In this document: one piece after another, positions 1 through 8,610 of the stretch
Position numbering within the stretch: position 1 is the first letter of the stretch
Layout: each line of letters opens with the position of its first letter
Origin: Akkermansia muciniphila
GTDB taxonomy: Bacteria > Verrucomicrobiota > Verrucomicrobiia > Verrucomicrobiales > Akkermansiaceae
DNA length: 57,356 nt
Direction: 5' to 3'
Assembly: GCA_945888515.1 (NCBI GenBank)
Contig: CAMDAD010000019.1
Location: 1-57,356, forward strand
Notes under the pieces: generated by a model
Database searches by the model: none
What the model was told of the DNA's origin: nothing
Seen by the model: the letters and a program-made list of their open reading frames with translations, nothing else
Program-made: the position numbers and the translations under genes

Positions 1-330
1 ACCAGATCTCCGCATTGCTGCCTTCTCCAGTAAAGTCGCGATCAACTGAGGAGTCTCTCACGTGCCGGGCGCTTCACCGCGGCGGGGCAAGACTACCCAT
101 TTTCAAAAAAACGTCAATGATTTTTCTCTCGTTTTTTGAAGTTTTTTTGCAAAGCAGTAAAAACCAATGTAAATCAATGGTTTTAGCGCGAAATAAAACG
201 GTAATCTTTGTCGATTATCGTCTGCAAAACAGAGGTCGAAAGGGCGAAAAGTACTTCCATTGTGATCTAGCAAGTGACGTGCCAAGTTAGTTTTGTGCAG
301 AAAAATGATCTTCTACTATGTATTTAGTAG
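1..330. other. Left-edge non-coding stretch
   Basis: No convincing gene is visible. The stretch is AT-rich compared with the rest of the window, with several T and A runs around 100-200. A near-palindrome (AAACCA...TGGTTT arms) lies around 158-183. It ends with a perfect bipartite palindrome at 313-330, directly after the stop codon of the minus-strand histidine kinase. The short reading frames here lack ribosome-binding sites and family resemblance. Confidence 0.6.
313..330. repeat. Bipartite palindrome CTACTA-N6-TAGTAG, copy 1
   Basis: Perfect 6-base arms with spacer TGTATT, directly after the kinase stop codon (331-333). It could act as a weak hairpin there. The same arms and the same 6-base spacing recur elsewhere in the window, so a local terminator role does not explain it well. 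Confidence 0.7.
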
Positions 331-1923
331 TTACTCGAAATAGGCGAGCAATGTCATCTCAACACAGAAGCCTTTGGTTGAATCATTGAAGGCTCTCACC
401 CTGCCGCCACAGGCTTCCACACAACTTTTTACAATCGTAAGCCCCAGTCCCGCGCCACCAGTCTCACGTGTGCGAGCAGTATCAGGACGATAGAAGGGCT
501 CAAAGAGATGAGCAATTTCCGACTCCGGCACACCGGGGCCATCATCGATGATCGTTAGACGCACGACTTCCGCTACGCAAACCGCCTCGATGCTGATATG
601 AGCTTGCTCGCCTGCGTAGCGCAACGCATTGCGCAAGACATTGCCGATGGCGCGCTTGAGTAATTTAGCGTCGCCCATAACCCTGAGTGATGGATCGATC
701 CCTGACTTGATGGCAAGCCTCGGAGCCTCGCGCGCCCTAACTTCCTCGACCAAATCATACAGGGCAATTTCCTTGCCACTCACTTGCGGCATCCCGGCGG
801 TGGCGCGAGAGAATACGAGAATTTCATCAATCAACTCGGCGAGTTCCGTGGCCTCTTCCTCAATCGCGGAAAGTCGCGCTTGATCAGATCTCGGCAAGCG
901 TGTCTCTAATATGCCCAGACCCGTTCTCATGCGGGCTAGCGGTGAACAAAGCTCGTGTGCGACATCTCCCAGAAACCGTTTTTGACCTTTCAGCAAATGA
1001 TCAAGACGTGCTGCCATACCACTAATCGCTTTACCCAAGCTTCCCAGCTCATCGCTGCGACGCGTATCCAGATTCACGTCAAAATGTCCATCGGCAATTT
1101 GATCCGTCGCGTGTTTCAACTTCGCTACATAACGCGTGATACTTAGCGCGAAGGGCAACCAAAAGAGAATGCTCAGCAACAACAGAGTCGCCGTGCCGAT
1201 GACCCATGGCCTGGCATCAAACAGCAATCCATCCGCGCTCAGTGACTCTGAGCGAATGATCCAAACAACATGATCCGGTGTGTTCCAGCCCTGCAACGGC
1301 ACATGGATCGCCGCCCAGAAAGCCTTGCGATTTTTGTCCGCCATAAAAAAAATCGGGCGCGCGGGCTTGAACTGATTGATGCGCGATGGATCATCCAGCG
1401 AATGAAGATGATGATCTCTGTCGGCATGCGGCACACCTCTTCTGTCTGGACCACTCCATCCGCTACGCCCCGACAAATCGGTTCCGGACGGGCCCGTATC
1501 ATCTGAGGGATCGAAGTACTTTCGCGGCGGTCGAAATCCTGGTGGACTACGGTGACCATCCTGTGCAGAACGCAGCGCTCGATCATTTTTTAACCGATCC
1601 ATCACATCTGGCGGCAAGTCATCGATCGTATGAGTAGCCCAACCACCATGTGGAATCCAAATATCACATCTTACTCCATGCTGCTGAGCGAACGATTTCA
1701 TCACCTGTTCCCAATCATCGACCGATAACTGCCGCAACTGTCCTCCCACCTGCTCCCCCGCCACACGCAATCGATCTCCCGCAGGACCCCGTAGCAAAAC
1801 ATCTAGGCCCGAGCGGAATTGCCATATACAAAAAAACAACACCACAGCCACCAACAATACGAGATGCAGCAGTAGCCAGATCAACATTTTCCAGAGAAGC
1901 GAAATCGAAGGTTTTGATTTCAT
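331..1923 (-). CDS. Sensor histidine kinase, CpxA/EnvZ-like (HAMP-HisKA-HATPase)
   Basis: Membrane sensor kinase of 530 residues, partner of the response regulator just upstream. Visible features are a first membrane segment (about 12-34), a long extracytoplasmic region (about 36-238), a second membrane segment (about 240-262), HAMP (about 263-315), an H-box with phospho-accepting His323 in DVAHELCSPL, an N-box around KRAIGNVLRNALRYA, and a G1 box DDGPGVPE. The start codon overlaps the regulator's stop codon as ATGA, so translation is coupled. The extracytoplasmic region contains a His/Asp-rich run near residues 166-178 that could bind metal (inference). CpxA-like kinases sense envelope stress or metals; the actual ligand is unknown. 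Confidence 0.93.
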   Translation of the reverse strand: MKSKPSISLLWKMLIWLLLHLVLLVAVVLFFCIWQFRSGLDVLLRGPAGDRLRVAGEQVGGQLRQLSVDDWEQVMKSFAQQHGVRCDIWIPHGGWATHTIDDLPPDVMDRLKNDRALRSAQDGHRSPPGFRPPRKYFDPSDDTGPSGTDLSGRSGWSGPDRRGVPHADRDHHLHSLDDPSRINQFKPARPIFFMADKNRKAFWAAIHVPLQGWNTPDHVVWIIRSESLSADGLLFDARPWVIGTATLLLLSILFWLPFALSITRYVAKLKHATDQIADGHFDVNLDTRRSDELGSLGKAISGMAARLDHLLKGQKRFLGDVAHELCSPLARMRTGLGILETRLPRSDQARLSAIEEEATELAELIDEILVFSRATAGMPQVSGKEIALYDLVEEVRAREAPRLAIKSGIDPSLRVMGDAKLLKRAIGNVLRNALRYAGEQAHISIEAVCVAEVVRLTIIDDGPGVPESEIAHLFEPFYRPDTARTRETGGAGLGLTIVKSCVEACGGRVRAFNDSTKGFCVEMTLLAYFE

Positions 1924-2633
1924 GCGTTCGGCTTGTCTCCCAGAATATAGCCCACCCCACGAATCGTGCGGATAAAACGCGGCGCGCGCGGGTCATCGCC
2001 AAGCTTTTTGCGCAGACTGGATATGTGCACATCAATCGAACGATCAAAAATATCAAACCGCCGGTCCGAAACCTCCTCGATCAAAGCCTCGCGCGTTTTG
2101 ACGCGACCCCTCGCTCTCATCAAACTATGCAAAAGCGCAAACTCCAGCGCGGTGAGATCCACAACCTGTGCCCCAAGCATCACCGTGTGCGCCGCGGTAT
2201 TCAGTCGCAGCTCGCCATCTACTAAATCTATAGTAGAATCTTGTTCTGCAATGCGTTGACCGCGACGTGTCACCGCACGCAATCGAGCCAACAGTTCGCG
2301 CGAAGAAAACGTTTTCGGAAGATAATCATCTGCACCGATCTCCAAACCCACGATGCGATCCGACTCCTCGCCCAGCGCCGTCAACATCAGCACAGGCACA
2401 TCGGATTTTTTCCGCAACTCCCGCAGCAACTCGATCCCATCCATCCCTGGCATCATCACATCCAGAATCAGCGCATCATACGAATCGGCCAGCGCCTGCT
2501 TCAGTCCATCAAGTCCCGAATGACGCAAATCCACTAAAAAACCCATGCTATCGAGATAGTCTTTCACCAGAGCGCAGAGCTTCCGGTCGTCATCGACCAT
2601 CAAAATCCTGCGTTTGCCCGATACAGCACTCAT
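1920..2633 (-). CDS. OmpR/CpxR-family response regulator
   Basis: DNA-binding response regulator of 237 residues. The receiver domain occupies about 9-120. It has acidic residues at 14-16, phospho-accepting Asp58 in LILDVMMPGMDG, Thr85 and Lys107. The usual YLPKPF motif reads YLPKTF. A winged-helix effector domain (about 138-232) ends in the typical IRGVGYIL. It is followed with ATGA overlap by its kinase. The pair stands alone, with no obvious target gene beside it except the divergent Fic gene. A bipartite palindrome (2219-2236) lies inside the coding sequence. Confidence 0.95.
   Translation of the reverse strand: MSAVSGKRRILMVDDDRKLCALVKDYLDSMGFLVDLRHSGLDGLKQALADSYDALILDVMMPGMDGIELLRELRKKSDVPVLMLTALGEESDRIVGLEIGADDYLPKTFSSRELLARLRAVTRRGQRIAEQDSTIDLVDGELRLNTAAHTVMLGAQVVDLTALEFALLHSLMRARGRVKTREALIEEVSDRRFDIFDRSIDVHISSLRKKLGDDPRAPRFIRTIRGVGYILGDKPNA
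2219..2236. repeat. Bipartite palindrome CTACTA-N6-TAGTAG, copy 2
   Basis: Perfect arms with spacer AATCTA, inside the response-regulator coding sequence. Arms and spacing are identical to the copy at 313-330, although the two contexts are otherwise unrelated. Confidence 0.7.
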
Positions 2634-2744
2634 TCGTATTGCTTATCAGATAAGCGTAATCTCACTGCAGTGGCGAACTCATTTACCAAAAATTTACAAT
2701 TTCAGCCGATCCCTTCACCAACCTCAACCTTTTGCCAACCATCG

Positions 2745-2856
2745 ATTGCGACACTAAAAACACAATTACGACACTAAAATGCCCATAGCGACGGAAAAAA
2801 TGATTCAAATGTCGCAATAACGCATTTTATTGTCGCAAAAAATCCAACTACGACAC
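2745..2856. promoter_or_regulatory. Cluster of TTRCGACA boxes upstream of the Fic gene
   Basis: Six related boxes lie within 112 bases. Direct copies begin at 2746 (TTGCGACA), 2766 (TTACGACA), 2786 (TAGCGACG) and 2848 (CTACGACA). Inverted copies lie at 2810-2817 and 2831-2838 (TGTCGCAA). The first three are exactly 20 bases apart and are each followed by A-rich sequence; the inverted pair is 21 apart. That is about two helical turns, so the boxes would face the same side of the DNA. They fill most of the gap between the divergent response regulator and the Fic/HTH gene, as expected of an operator array. The binding protein is unknown; the Fic protein's own N-terminal HTH is one candidate. Confidence 0.6.
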
Positions 2857-2867
2857 AACATAAGCCC

Positions 2868-4274
2868 GTGCCCCGGGAAATTTCACCCATCGAACTCGAA
2901 GCGATTGCAGCCATTGTGAGCTTGCATCCCGCGGGCATTGGCGTGGAAAAAATTCGGAGTCGGCTCGTTAAACCATTGCCGCCACGCACCTTGCAACGTC
3001 GTTTGCATCAACTAGAACAAGAACAACGCATCTGCACCAAAGGAAAATCCAAAGGCAAACGCTACTTCCCCGCTTGGGCAGAGTCGTCGACCACGCTCGT
3101 TCTCAGAGAAGACGAACCACCCCTCCAAGCACACAAAAACGAAGCTGACCGCATTCCCTTGAGTGTCGCGGCCCAAGAGATCGAGATCCTCATCAATCGC
3201 CCGCTCATGCACCGGGAGCCCGTGGCCTATCGAGCTCCCTTTCTCAATTCCTACGTGCCAAACAAAACTGCGTATCTGACCCACGACATGCGAGCCGAAC
3301 TAGCGCGTTTAGGGCAGGTGGGAGTCTCGCATTTGCCAGCCGGCACCTATGTGCGTCAAGTGATGAACCGCTTGCTCATCGATCTTTCGTGGAACTCCAG
3401 CCGATTGGAAGGAAACACCTATTCTTTGCTCGAAACCGAACGATTGCTCGCCGGCGGCGAAGGCGCGGCAGGAAAAAAATTTGAGGAAACGCAGATGATC
3501 CTCAATCACAAAGCAGCAATTGAGATGCTAGCCGATCAAGCGGATGAGATCGCCTTCAACCGCTACACCATTTGCAATCTTCACTCCTTGCTATCGGACA
3601 ACCTACTATTTGACCGCAACGCCTGTGGACGCTTACGCATACGCGCAGTGGGGATCAGCGGAACGGTATATTATCCACTGCAGGTACCCCAACGCATCGA
3701 GGATCATTTCATGGAAATTCTCAGCAAGGCTGAAATGATCGATGATCCGTTTGAGCAATCGTTTTTCGTCATGGTGCATTTGCCTTACCTACAACCGTTC
3801 GAGGACGTGAACAAGCGCGTCTCACGGCTTGCGGCGAACATTCCGCTCATTCGCAGAAATCTTTGCCCGCTCTCGTTCGTGGACGTGCCGCAGCGCGATT
3901 ACGTGAATGGATTAATCGGAATTTATGAACTGAATCGCATCGAATATATGAGGGATGTTTTCCTGTGGGCGTATCGTCGATCAGCGGCGCGATACGGCGC
4001 GGTGCTGCAAACGCTAGGGGAACCAGATCCCTTTCGATTGCGGCATCGTGCCTCCATCAGCGAGCTAACTCGCCGTGTGGTATTGGCACCGATGGACAAA
4101 GGCCAGGCGGCGCAATGGATCGCGCGGCAAGCAATAGTCATGGTGACTGAAACGGATCGTCAACGCCTGATTCAAGAAGTGGAGGAAGAGCTCAGCAGCC
4201 TGCATGAAGGCAGCATCGCACGCCATCGCCTGCGCCCGGGAGAATTCCGCACATGGCAGGAGCAATGGCGCTGA
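2868..4274 (+). CDS. Fic family protein with N-terminal winged-helix domain, degenerate catalytic motif
   Basis: 468 residues from a GTG start just after the box cluster. Residues about 10-65 resemble a winged-helix DNA-binding domain. A Fic domain follows. The inhibitory motif is visible as SSRLEGN (Ser177, Glu181, Gly182), the form that keeps class II Fic proteins off. The core motif, normally HPFxDGNGR, reads QPFEDVNKRVSRL (Gln309 to Arg317), so the catalytic His is replaced by Gln. Canonical Fic enzymes transfer AMP to target hydroxyls. This variant may be inactive as an AMP transferase or use another chemistry, possibly acting as a regulator. It ends 11 bases before a convergent gene. 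Confidence 0.85.
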   Translation: MPREISPIELEAIAAIVSLHPAGIGVEKIRSRLVKPLPPRTLQRRLHQLEQEQRICTKGKSKGKRYFPAWAESSTTLVLREDEPPLQAHKNEADRIPLSVAAQEIEILINRPLMHREPVAYRAPFLNSYVPNKTAYLTHDMRAELARLGQVGVSHLPAGTYVRQVMNRLLIDLSWNSSRLEGNTYSLLETERLLAGGEGAAGKKFEETQMILNHKAAIEMLADQADEIAFNRYTICNLHSLLSDNLLFDRNACGRLRIRAVGISGTVYYPLQVPQRIEDHFMEILSKAEMIDDPFEQSFFVMVHLPYLQPFEDVNKRVSRLAANIPLIRRNLCPLSFVDVPQRDYVNGLIGIYELNRIEYMRDVFLWAYRRSAARYGAVLQTLGEPDPFRLRHRASISELTRRVVLAPMDKGQAAQWIARQAIVMVTETDRQRLIQEVEEELSSLHEGSIARHRLRPGEFRTWQEQWR

Positions 4275-4285
4275 GAAAAGCTGTT

Positions 4286-5122
4286 TCATTTCACTGCGCA
4301 CAAAGCGGGAAACAAATCACGTCTCAGATCGCGCAGGGGTAGGACCGTGCCTGCGATCCGTTTGTTGCGCAACAAGGCAAGATCGAGATCAGCGATGAGG
4401 CAGTGCGCTTGCCCCGACAGCGCGCGTGACAAAATGCCGTCGGCAGGAAATCCGACATCACAGGGTGTCGCGATCACTGACTCTGCGAAATGATGCGCGA
4501 AGCCCTCGCGATTGCGGATGGTGCCAACACCGCCTGCTGTTACTACGTACATCGTATTTTCAACAGCTCGTGCCAGAGCACAACGCGTCACACGGTGATG
4601 ACCGCTCACGTCATCGGTGCAATAAGGCACACAGAGAACTTCGACTCCGGCATCGGCCAGCGCGCGGATTTGTTCGGGAAACTCCACATCATAACAAATC
4701 GCCACACCGATCTTGCAAAGGCCGGTGTCGATCACCACACATTGGTTTCCACCGACCATCTGCCAGGTATCCGCTTCCCAGGGTGTGATGTGTAGTTTGT
4801 CTTGGGAAAATATTTGTCCGTCCGCGCCCGCGACCAGACAACGATTGCGCAAGCCTTGCGGCGTAGAAACGGGAAACGAGCCACCAACGATCCATATGCC
4901 GAGTTGTGACGCAAACTCGCTTAATCGGCTTGACCATGCCTCTTCGTCGGGCCACGCACCGGGCACGCCTGCTCCCACATATTCCGGTAACACGACCATC
5001 TCCGCCGCGTAGTCGTTTCGGGCAATGCGCAATTGCCAGAACAGCTCCTGCCAGAATAACTCCGCAGAAGAAAATTCCCGATGTTGCCATTGCATACTGG
5101 CGACCCGCCATCTCGTTTCCAT
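4286..5122 (-). CDS. Carbon-nitrogen hydrolase (nitrilase superfamily)
   Basis: Probable amidohydrolase cleaving a non-peptide C-N bond; substrate not deducible. Numbering from the chosen ATG gives 278 residues. The Glu-Lys-Cys triad is visible as Glu47 (VVLPEYVG), Lys109 (SQDKLHITPWE) and nucleophile Cys143 (GVAICYDVEFPE). The fold runs through almost the whole protein. A GTG 39 bases further upstream is possible, but the family fold begins at METRWRVASMQ. It follows the HAD gene by about 46 bases on the same strand and may share its transcript. One TAC(T/G)A-N6-TAGTA site lies inside. Confidence 0.9.
   Translation of the reverse strand: METRWRVASMQWQHREFSSAELFWQELFWQLRIARNDYAAEMVVLPEYVGAGVPGAWPDEEAWSSRLSEFASQLGIWIVGGSFPVSTPQGLRNRCLVAGADGQIFSQDKLHITPWEADTWQMVGGNQCVVIDTGLCKIGVAICYDVEFPEQIRALADAGVEVLCVPYCTDDVSGHHRVTRCALARAVENTMYVVTAGGVGTIRNREGFAHHFAESVIATPCDVGFPADGILSRALSGQAHCLIADLDLALLRNKRIAGTVLPLRDLRRDLFPALCAVK
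4541..4556. repeat. Bipartite motif TACTA-N6-TCGTA (reverse of TACGA-N6-TAGTA), copy 3
   Basis: Spacer CGTACA, inside the nitrilase-family gene. It matches the family with one arm carrying the T-to-G change, read on the opposite strand. Confidence 0.5.
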
Positions 5123-5168
5123 GGAGTGAATGATAGCACGAGGAGCGGCCGTGAAAAGCACGGAAACG

Positions 5169-5897
5169 CTAGCTACCGGAAACGTATTTCAGCCTCTGCC
5201 AATACCGATGCAGCTTATTTTTCCAAGGGCGAGGCAGAGATAGAATACGCCAACCGTTATGCTCGGCGAGTTGCCGCAAGCCTGACGAGGGATTCACCAC
5301 GGTGGCATGCTGGCACAAGGTGAGCATGGGCAAGTCCGCAGTGCTATCCGTGTAACCATATGCCTGATGCAAGCAGTCGCCGCTAAAATACGATGAATGT
5401 AGTACTTCGCGCAGTCGCTCCACTTTCGCCCAACCCTTGTTGTTGAGGAGGTCAGGAAACAAAGGCAAGCCACCAGCAGGAAATTCCACCTTTGTGCCGA
5501 GAGCGAGATCGAAGCCAAGGATGCGGCCGATTTCCGCTATGTAAGGCTCGGGGCTAGCAGAAATCAATACCGTCAGATCGCCCCGCTGTTTATGGTCTTG
5601 CAAGATGGCGAGCATCTCAGGCCATATCGTGGAAGGCACCCACTGGGAGGCGAAACCTCGGGCCAGTTCCTCCACTTCCTCTTGCTTCATCCCCCACAAA
5701 AAACTAAGGAATACCCGCTTCATTCCCTCCGCTCCGAGGATGGGGGCGAAGGGGAGAAACGCCACGAACAAGGGCAGATACCAGCGTCGTGAAGGATGCC
5801 GCTGCAAGACATAGTGACAAAAAAGTTTCTGCGTGTCCCAGGGCAGCAAGGTGCCATCGAAATCAAACAACGCGAGCGGTCGAACCGGAGTGGGCAT
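5169..5897 (-). CDS. HAD superfamily hydrolase, subfamily IB (SerB-like)
   Basis: 242-residue phosphatase-like protein. Motif I is FDFDGTLLPWDT with nucleophile Asp12 and acid/base Asp14. Motif II is LTVLISASPEPY. The final motif is the region GYTDSTADLPML, with the Asp pair that binds magnesium. The helical cap between motif I and II fits the IB group, which includes phosphoserine phosphatase and lysophospholipid-related phosphatases. SerB identity cannot be claimed without the full active-site set. It lies upstream of and close to the nitrilase-family gene on the same strand. Confidence 0.88.
   Translation of the reverse strand: MPTPVRPLALFDFDGTLLPWDTQKLFCHYVLQRHPSRRWYLPLFVAFLPFAPILGAEGMKRVFLSFLWGMKQEEVEELARGFASQWVPSTIWPEMLAILQDHKQRGDLTVLISASPEPYIAEIGRILGFDLALGTKVEFPAGGLPLFPDLLNNKGWAKVERLREVLHSSYFSGDCLHQAYGYTDSTADLPMLTLCQHATVVNPSSGLRQLAEHNGWRILSLPRPWKNKLHRYWQRLKYVSGS
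5389..5404. repeat. Bipartite motif TACGA-N6-TAGTA, copy 4
   Basis: Spacer TGAATG, inside the HAD gene. One arm has the G variant seen in three other copies. Confidence 0.45.
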
Positions 5898-5937
5898 GGA
5901 CGCAGTCTAAAAGAAGCGCGCAGAGAAGGCACGCGCT

Positions 5938-7149
5938 TTATTCCATGACATCACGACACCACTTTAGCGCCATTAAGCAATAGCCTGTGCCGTAGGGCTG
6001 ATGGTAGTCATAGAGCGGATAGTCCCACCACGACCCGTCTTTTTCCTGACGCGTGAGAATGATGCGCGCCAATTTTTTTGCTAGATCACGCTGCTTTTCG
6101 ATAGGCAAGTGCTTGGCAGATTCGGTGAAATAGTAAACGCCGTAAAAATAAAAGTATCCAGAAATCTTGAATGTCGACTCATGCGGCACGGGCTTTTTCC
6201 GTCCATGATCTAACCACGGCTCGAACTCGATGAAGTGATCGCCCCACGTCGAAAGAACTGCCGTGGTCATCTTGGGATCGTCGAACACTCGCAACGCGGC
6301 GTTGCAGGCTTGCGAACGTGCCAGCGAGCCATTACGGCGATTGATTTCACCTTGTGGCGATAGATAGTGCCCGTGTGAGTAGGCGTAGGTGAAATCGGGA
6401 AATTGCTGCAACCGGATCGAGGCCAGCGTGCTAGTGACGATTTTCTGATCCAGTTTCACACCCATTGTTTTTTCAGCCTCCTTCATCGCCAGCAGCATAG
6501 TCGCTGAGGTAAAAGACGTCGTGATCCCACTGGGTTTCTGCGTGTGTAACCCATCGTAAATATCGAGGTATCCCCAACCACCGTTCAGATCCTCGTACCG
6601 GTTGGCAAGATCGATCTGTTGTTGCGCGAGATTTTTCAACGACGATTGCCTCGCAGGCTCTGCTGTGGCGGATTGATAGAGACGAGTGATCGCCCTGAGT
6701 CCGTAAGCATGACCCCAGGCGTTGTAGGTGGTGGTGGTATCGGCACGGCGCAGCAGTGGCAGCTTTTCGAACGCCCACTTTTCCGCGAGTTCGATTGATC
6801 GTTTCACCTCCGGACGAGGGTCTTGGGCATCGACCAATCCTGCCAGAGCCAATCCGCTGGCTCCCGCTAAAAACGCATCATGCGCGCCGGGCAGTGGCGC
6901 ATAAATATTAAGCCCCTTGGTGCGCTGGGGGCCGCCAAAGGACCCATCAGGATTTTGTTTGCCCACGAGATAGTCCACACCGCGTTGGATCGAGACCTGC
7001 ACGGCTGCTTTTGTGACTTGATCCGCCGGTATCAGTATTCGCGAATCAACCACTGCCGGGGATGCGGGAGCAGGGCGATTTGCGGAGGAAGGATCGGCCT
7101 GCGCAAGTATGGCGCTGGCGAGAAGGCAGATGACTGGTTGATATTTCAT
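5938..7149 (-). CDS. Secreted alpha/alpha-toroid (prenyltransferase/squalene-cyclase-like) protein
   Basis: 403 residues from the chosen ATG. It begins with a signal peptide (MKYQPVICLLASAILAQA). The rest is repeated helical blocks with QW-type signatures such as QNPDGSFGG, NGGWGYLDIYDG and KDGSWWDYPLYDYHQPYG, as in terpene cyclase/prenyltransferase toroid folds. The DXDD acid motif of squalene-hopene cyclase is not seen, so cyclase activity is not supported; a secreted binding or scaffolding role is as likely. The start is fixed by an ATGA overlap with the stop of the upstream adaptor gene, so the two are translationally coupled. Confidence 0.75.
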   Translation of the reverse strand: MKYQPVICLLASAILAQADPSSANRPAPASPAVVDSRILIPADQVTKAAVQVSIQRGVDYLVGKQNPDGSFGGPQRTKGLNIYAPLPGAHDAFLAGASGLALAGLVDAQDPRPEVKRSIELAEKWAFEKLPLLRRADTTTTYNAWGHAYGLRAITRLYQSATAEPARQSSLKNLAQQQIDLANRYEDLNGGWGYLDIYDGLHTQKPSGITTSFTSATMLLAMKEAEKTMGVKLDQKIVTSTLASIRLQQFPDFTYAYSHGHYLSPQGEINRRNGSLARSQACNAALRVFDDPKMTTAVLSTWGDHFIEFEPWLDHGRKKPVPHESTFKISGYFYFYGVYYFTESAKHLPIEKQRDLAKKLARIILTRQEKDGSWWDYPLYDYHQPYGTGYCLMALKWCRDVME

Positions 7150-8543
7150 GCGCCGGGAACGATGATCGTTTGGTCTTTTTGGAGACCAGAGAGGATCTCG
7201 ACTTTTTCTCCCCAAGTCTTGCCACGCTTCACTGACACTTTTTTGATTTGATTTTCCGCCTCCTGGAGTTCGACTTCCCATCCACCTTCGCCATTCGAGC
7301 GAAGAGCTTTGACGGGAATCGTAATGACGGACTTTGCCTCGTAAGCGAGTATCTGTGCGGATGCTGTCATCCCCGCAACAACAGGCAGATTCTTGGGATA
7401 TTCCGCAGCGAGCGTGACACGAAAGCGACCATCCAGACCGGGAGTGGAAGCCACTGCCGCCACGGTCACGGGATAACTCGCATCTGCTTGGCCGGTCATC
7501 GTGGCGAATCCCCTGAGACCAGCCTTCATCAGACGCACAGTAACTTCATCCACAGATGTTTCCATCAGGAGTTTCGCATCGGCGGGAACAAATACCGCGA
7601 AGGGGCGCTTGGGGGCGACGACTGCGTGAGGCGCGATAGCCTTGGCGGGATCGCCCGTGGTCCAACGCCCATCCTGCATATTGCCATAATAAAAATATCC
7701 AGCGGCAGGTGCCTTGATGACAAACAATTCTCTCTCCGCCTGCAGGGCCGCGAGGGCGTCCGCGCTGCGCTTGGCATTGACTCGTGAATCTTCCAAAGCG
7801 ATGCGTTTCAGTTCCAAATTACGCGGCAGATTTTGCTCATGCTCCTTCCGTGCGATCGCAGAGCTTTGCGCTTCGCGTTCAAGGCTAACAGCTTCCCTAG
7901 GCAGGCTTACCTCGAGTTTTCGTTTGTGGTTGATTTTTGCTAATTCCAGAGTGATTTCGTAGGCCTTGACCGTTTCGCGCTGGCGCTTGAGAATAATCTC
8001 CTCGGTATTTTCTGTGAGGTCATCGGCTTTATACATTTTTTCCAATTGCAACAATTCCTCACGCTCAGACTCCAAGCGTAGCTCAGTCTGGCGGAGTCCT
8101 AGGTTTGCTTCAATGATCTCGTTGTTGCGACGGGTATTGCGGAAAAAATCCCATGCTTCCGCTGCCTCCATCGCCTTGATCTTCGAGCTCTGCAGTTGCA
8201 TTGGGAGATACTTTTCGTCGCTAATATAGTCAGCTTCCGCATTGGCCATGGTCAACTTACCAGCTTGCGCTGCGGATTCAGCATCGCGCAGTTTTTTCAA
8301 ATACGATTCATCATCGAAACGCACCAGCACCTGATCTTTTTCCACTTTGCTACCATGTGGGAGAATTTCCACGATGGTAAACGTCGCCCACTCCTTGGCA
8401 GGAATTCCGATGGCCAGCGCCTGCTCGGGCAGCAGAGTCGCAGAGAACGAGGGCCGCACACTAAAGTCAGAGGTTTCCACCACATGAGAATCCGCAAACA
8501 AAGAAGCGCAAAGGCACAGCAACAAGGAGAAAGTAACTTTCAT
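7146..8543 (-). CDS. HlyD/RND-type periplasmic adaptor protein
   Basis: 465 residues with a signal peptide (MKVTFSLLLCLCASLFADS). The order is a barrel-sandwich half, a long charged helical hairpin (about 85-265) with coiled-coil character, then the second half-motif and beta-barrel segment (PVTVAAVASTPGLDGRFRVT) and a membrane-proximal domain ending in GLQKDQTIIVPGA. Such proteins bridge an inner-membrane pump to an outer-membrane channel. No pump or TolC gene is adjacent; instead it overlaps the secreted toroid protein. The only RND permease in the window is about 15 kb away. Confidence 0.85.
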   Translation of the reverse strand: MKVTFSLLLCLCASLFADSHVVETSDFSVRPSFSATLLPEQALAIGIPAKEWATFTIVEILPHGSKVEKDQVLVRFDDESYLKKLRDAESAAQAGKLTMANAEADYISDEKYLPMQLQSSKIKAMEAAEAWDFFRNTRRNNEIIEANLGLRQTELRLESEREELLQLEKMYKADDLTENTEEIILKRQRETVKAYEITLELAKINHKRKLEVSLPREAVSLEREAQSSAIARKEHEQNLPRNLELKRIALEDSRVNAKRSADALAALQAERELFVIKAPAAGYFYYGNMQDGRWTTGDPAKAIAPHAVVAPKRPFAVFVPADAKLLMETSVDEVTVRLMKAGLRGFATMTGQADASYPVTVAAVASTPGLDGRFRVTLAAEYPKNLPVVAGMTASAQILAYEAKSVITIPVKALRSNGEGGWEVELQEAENQIKKVSVKRGKTWGEKVEILSGLQKDQTIIVPGA

Positions 8544-8610
8544 AAATCAGCAGAAAAAATCAAAACGCGGTTGAATTGATAAAACGATGCCGGGCAGGGC
8601 ATTTATCCAA

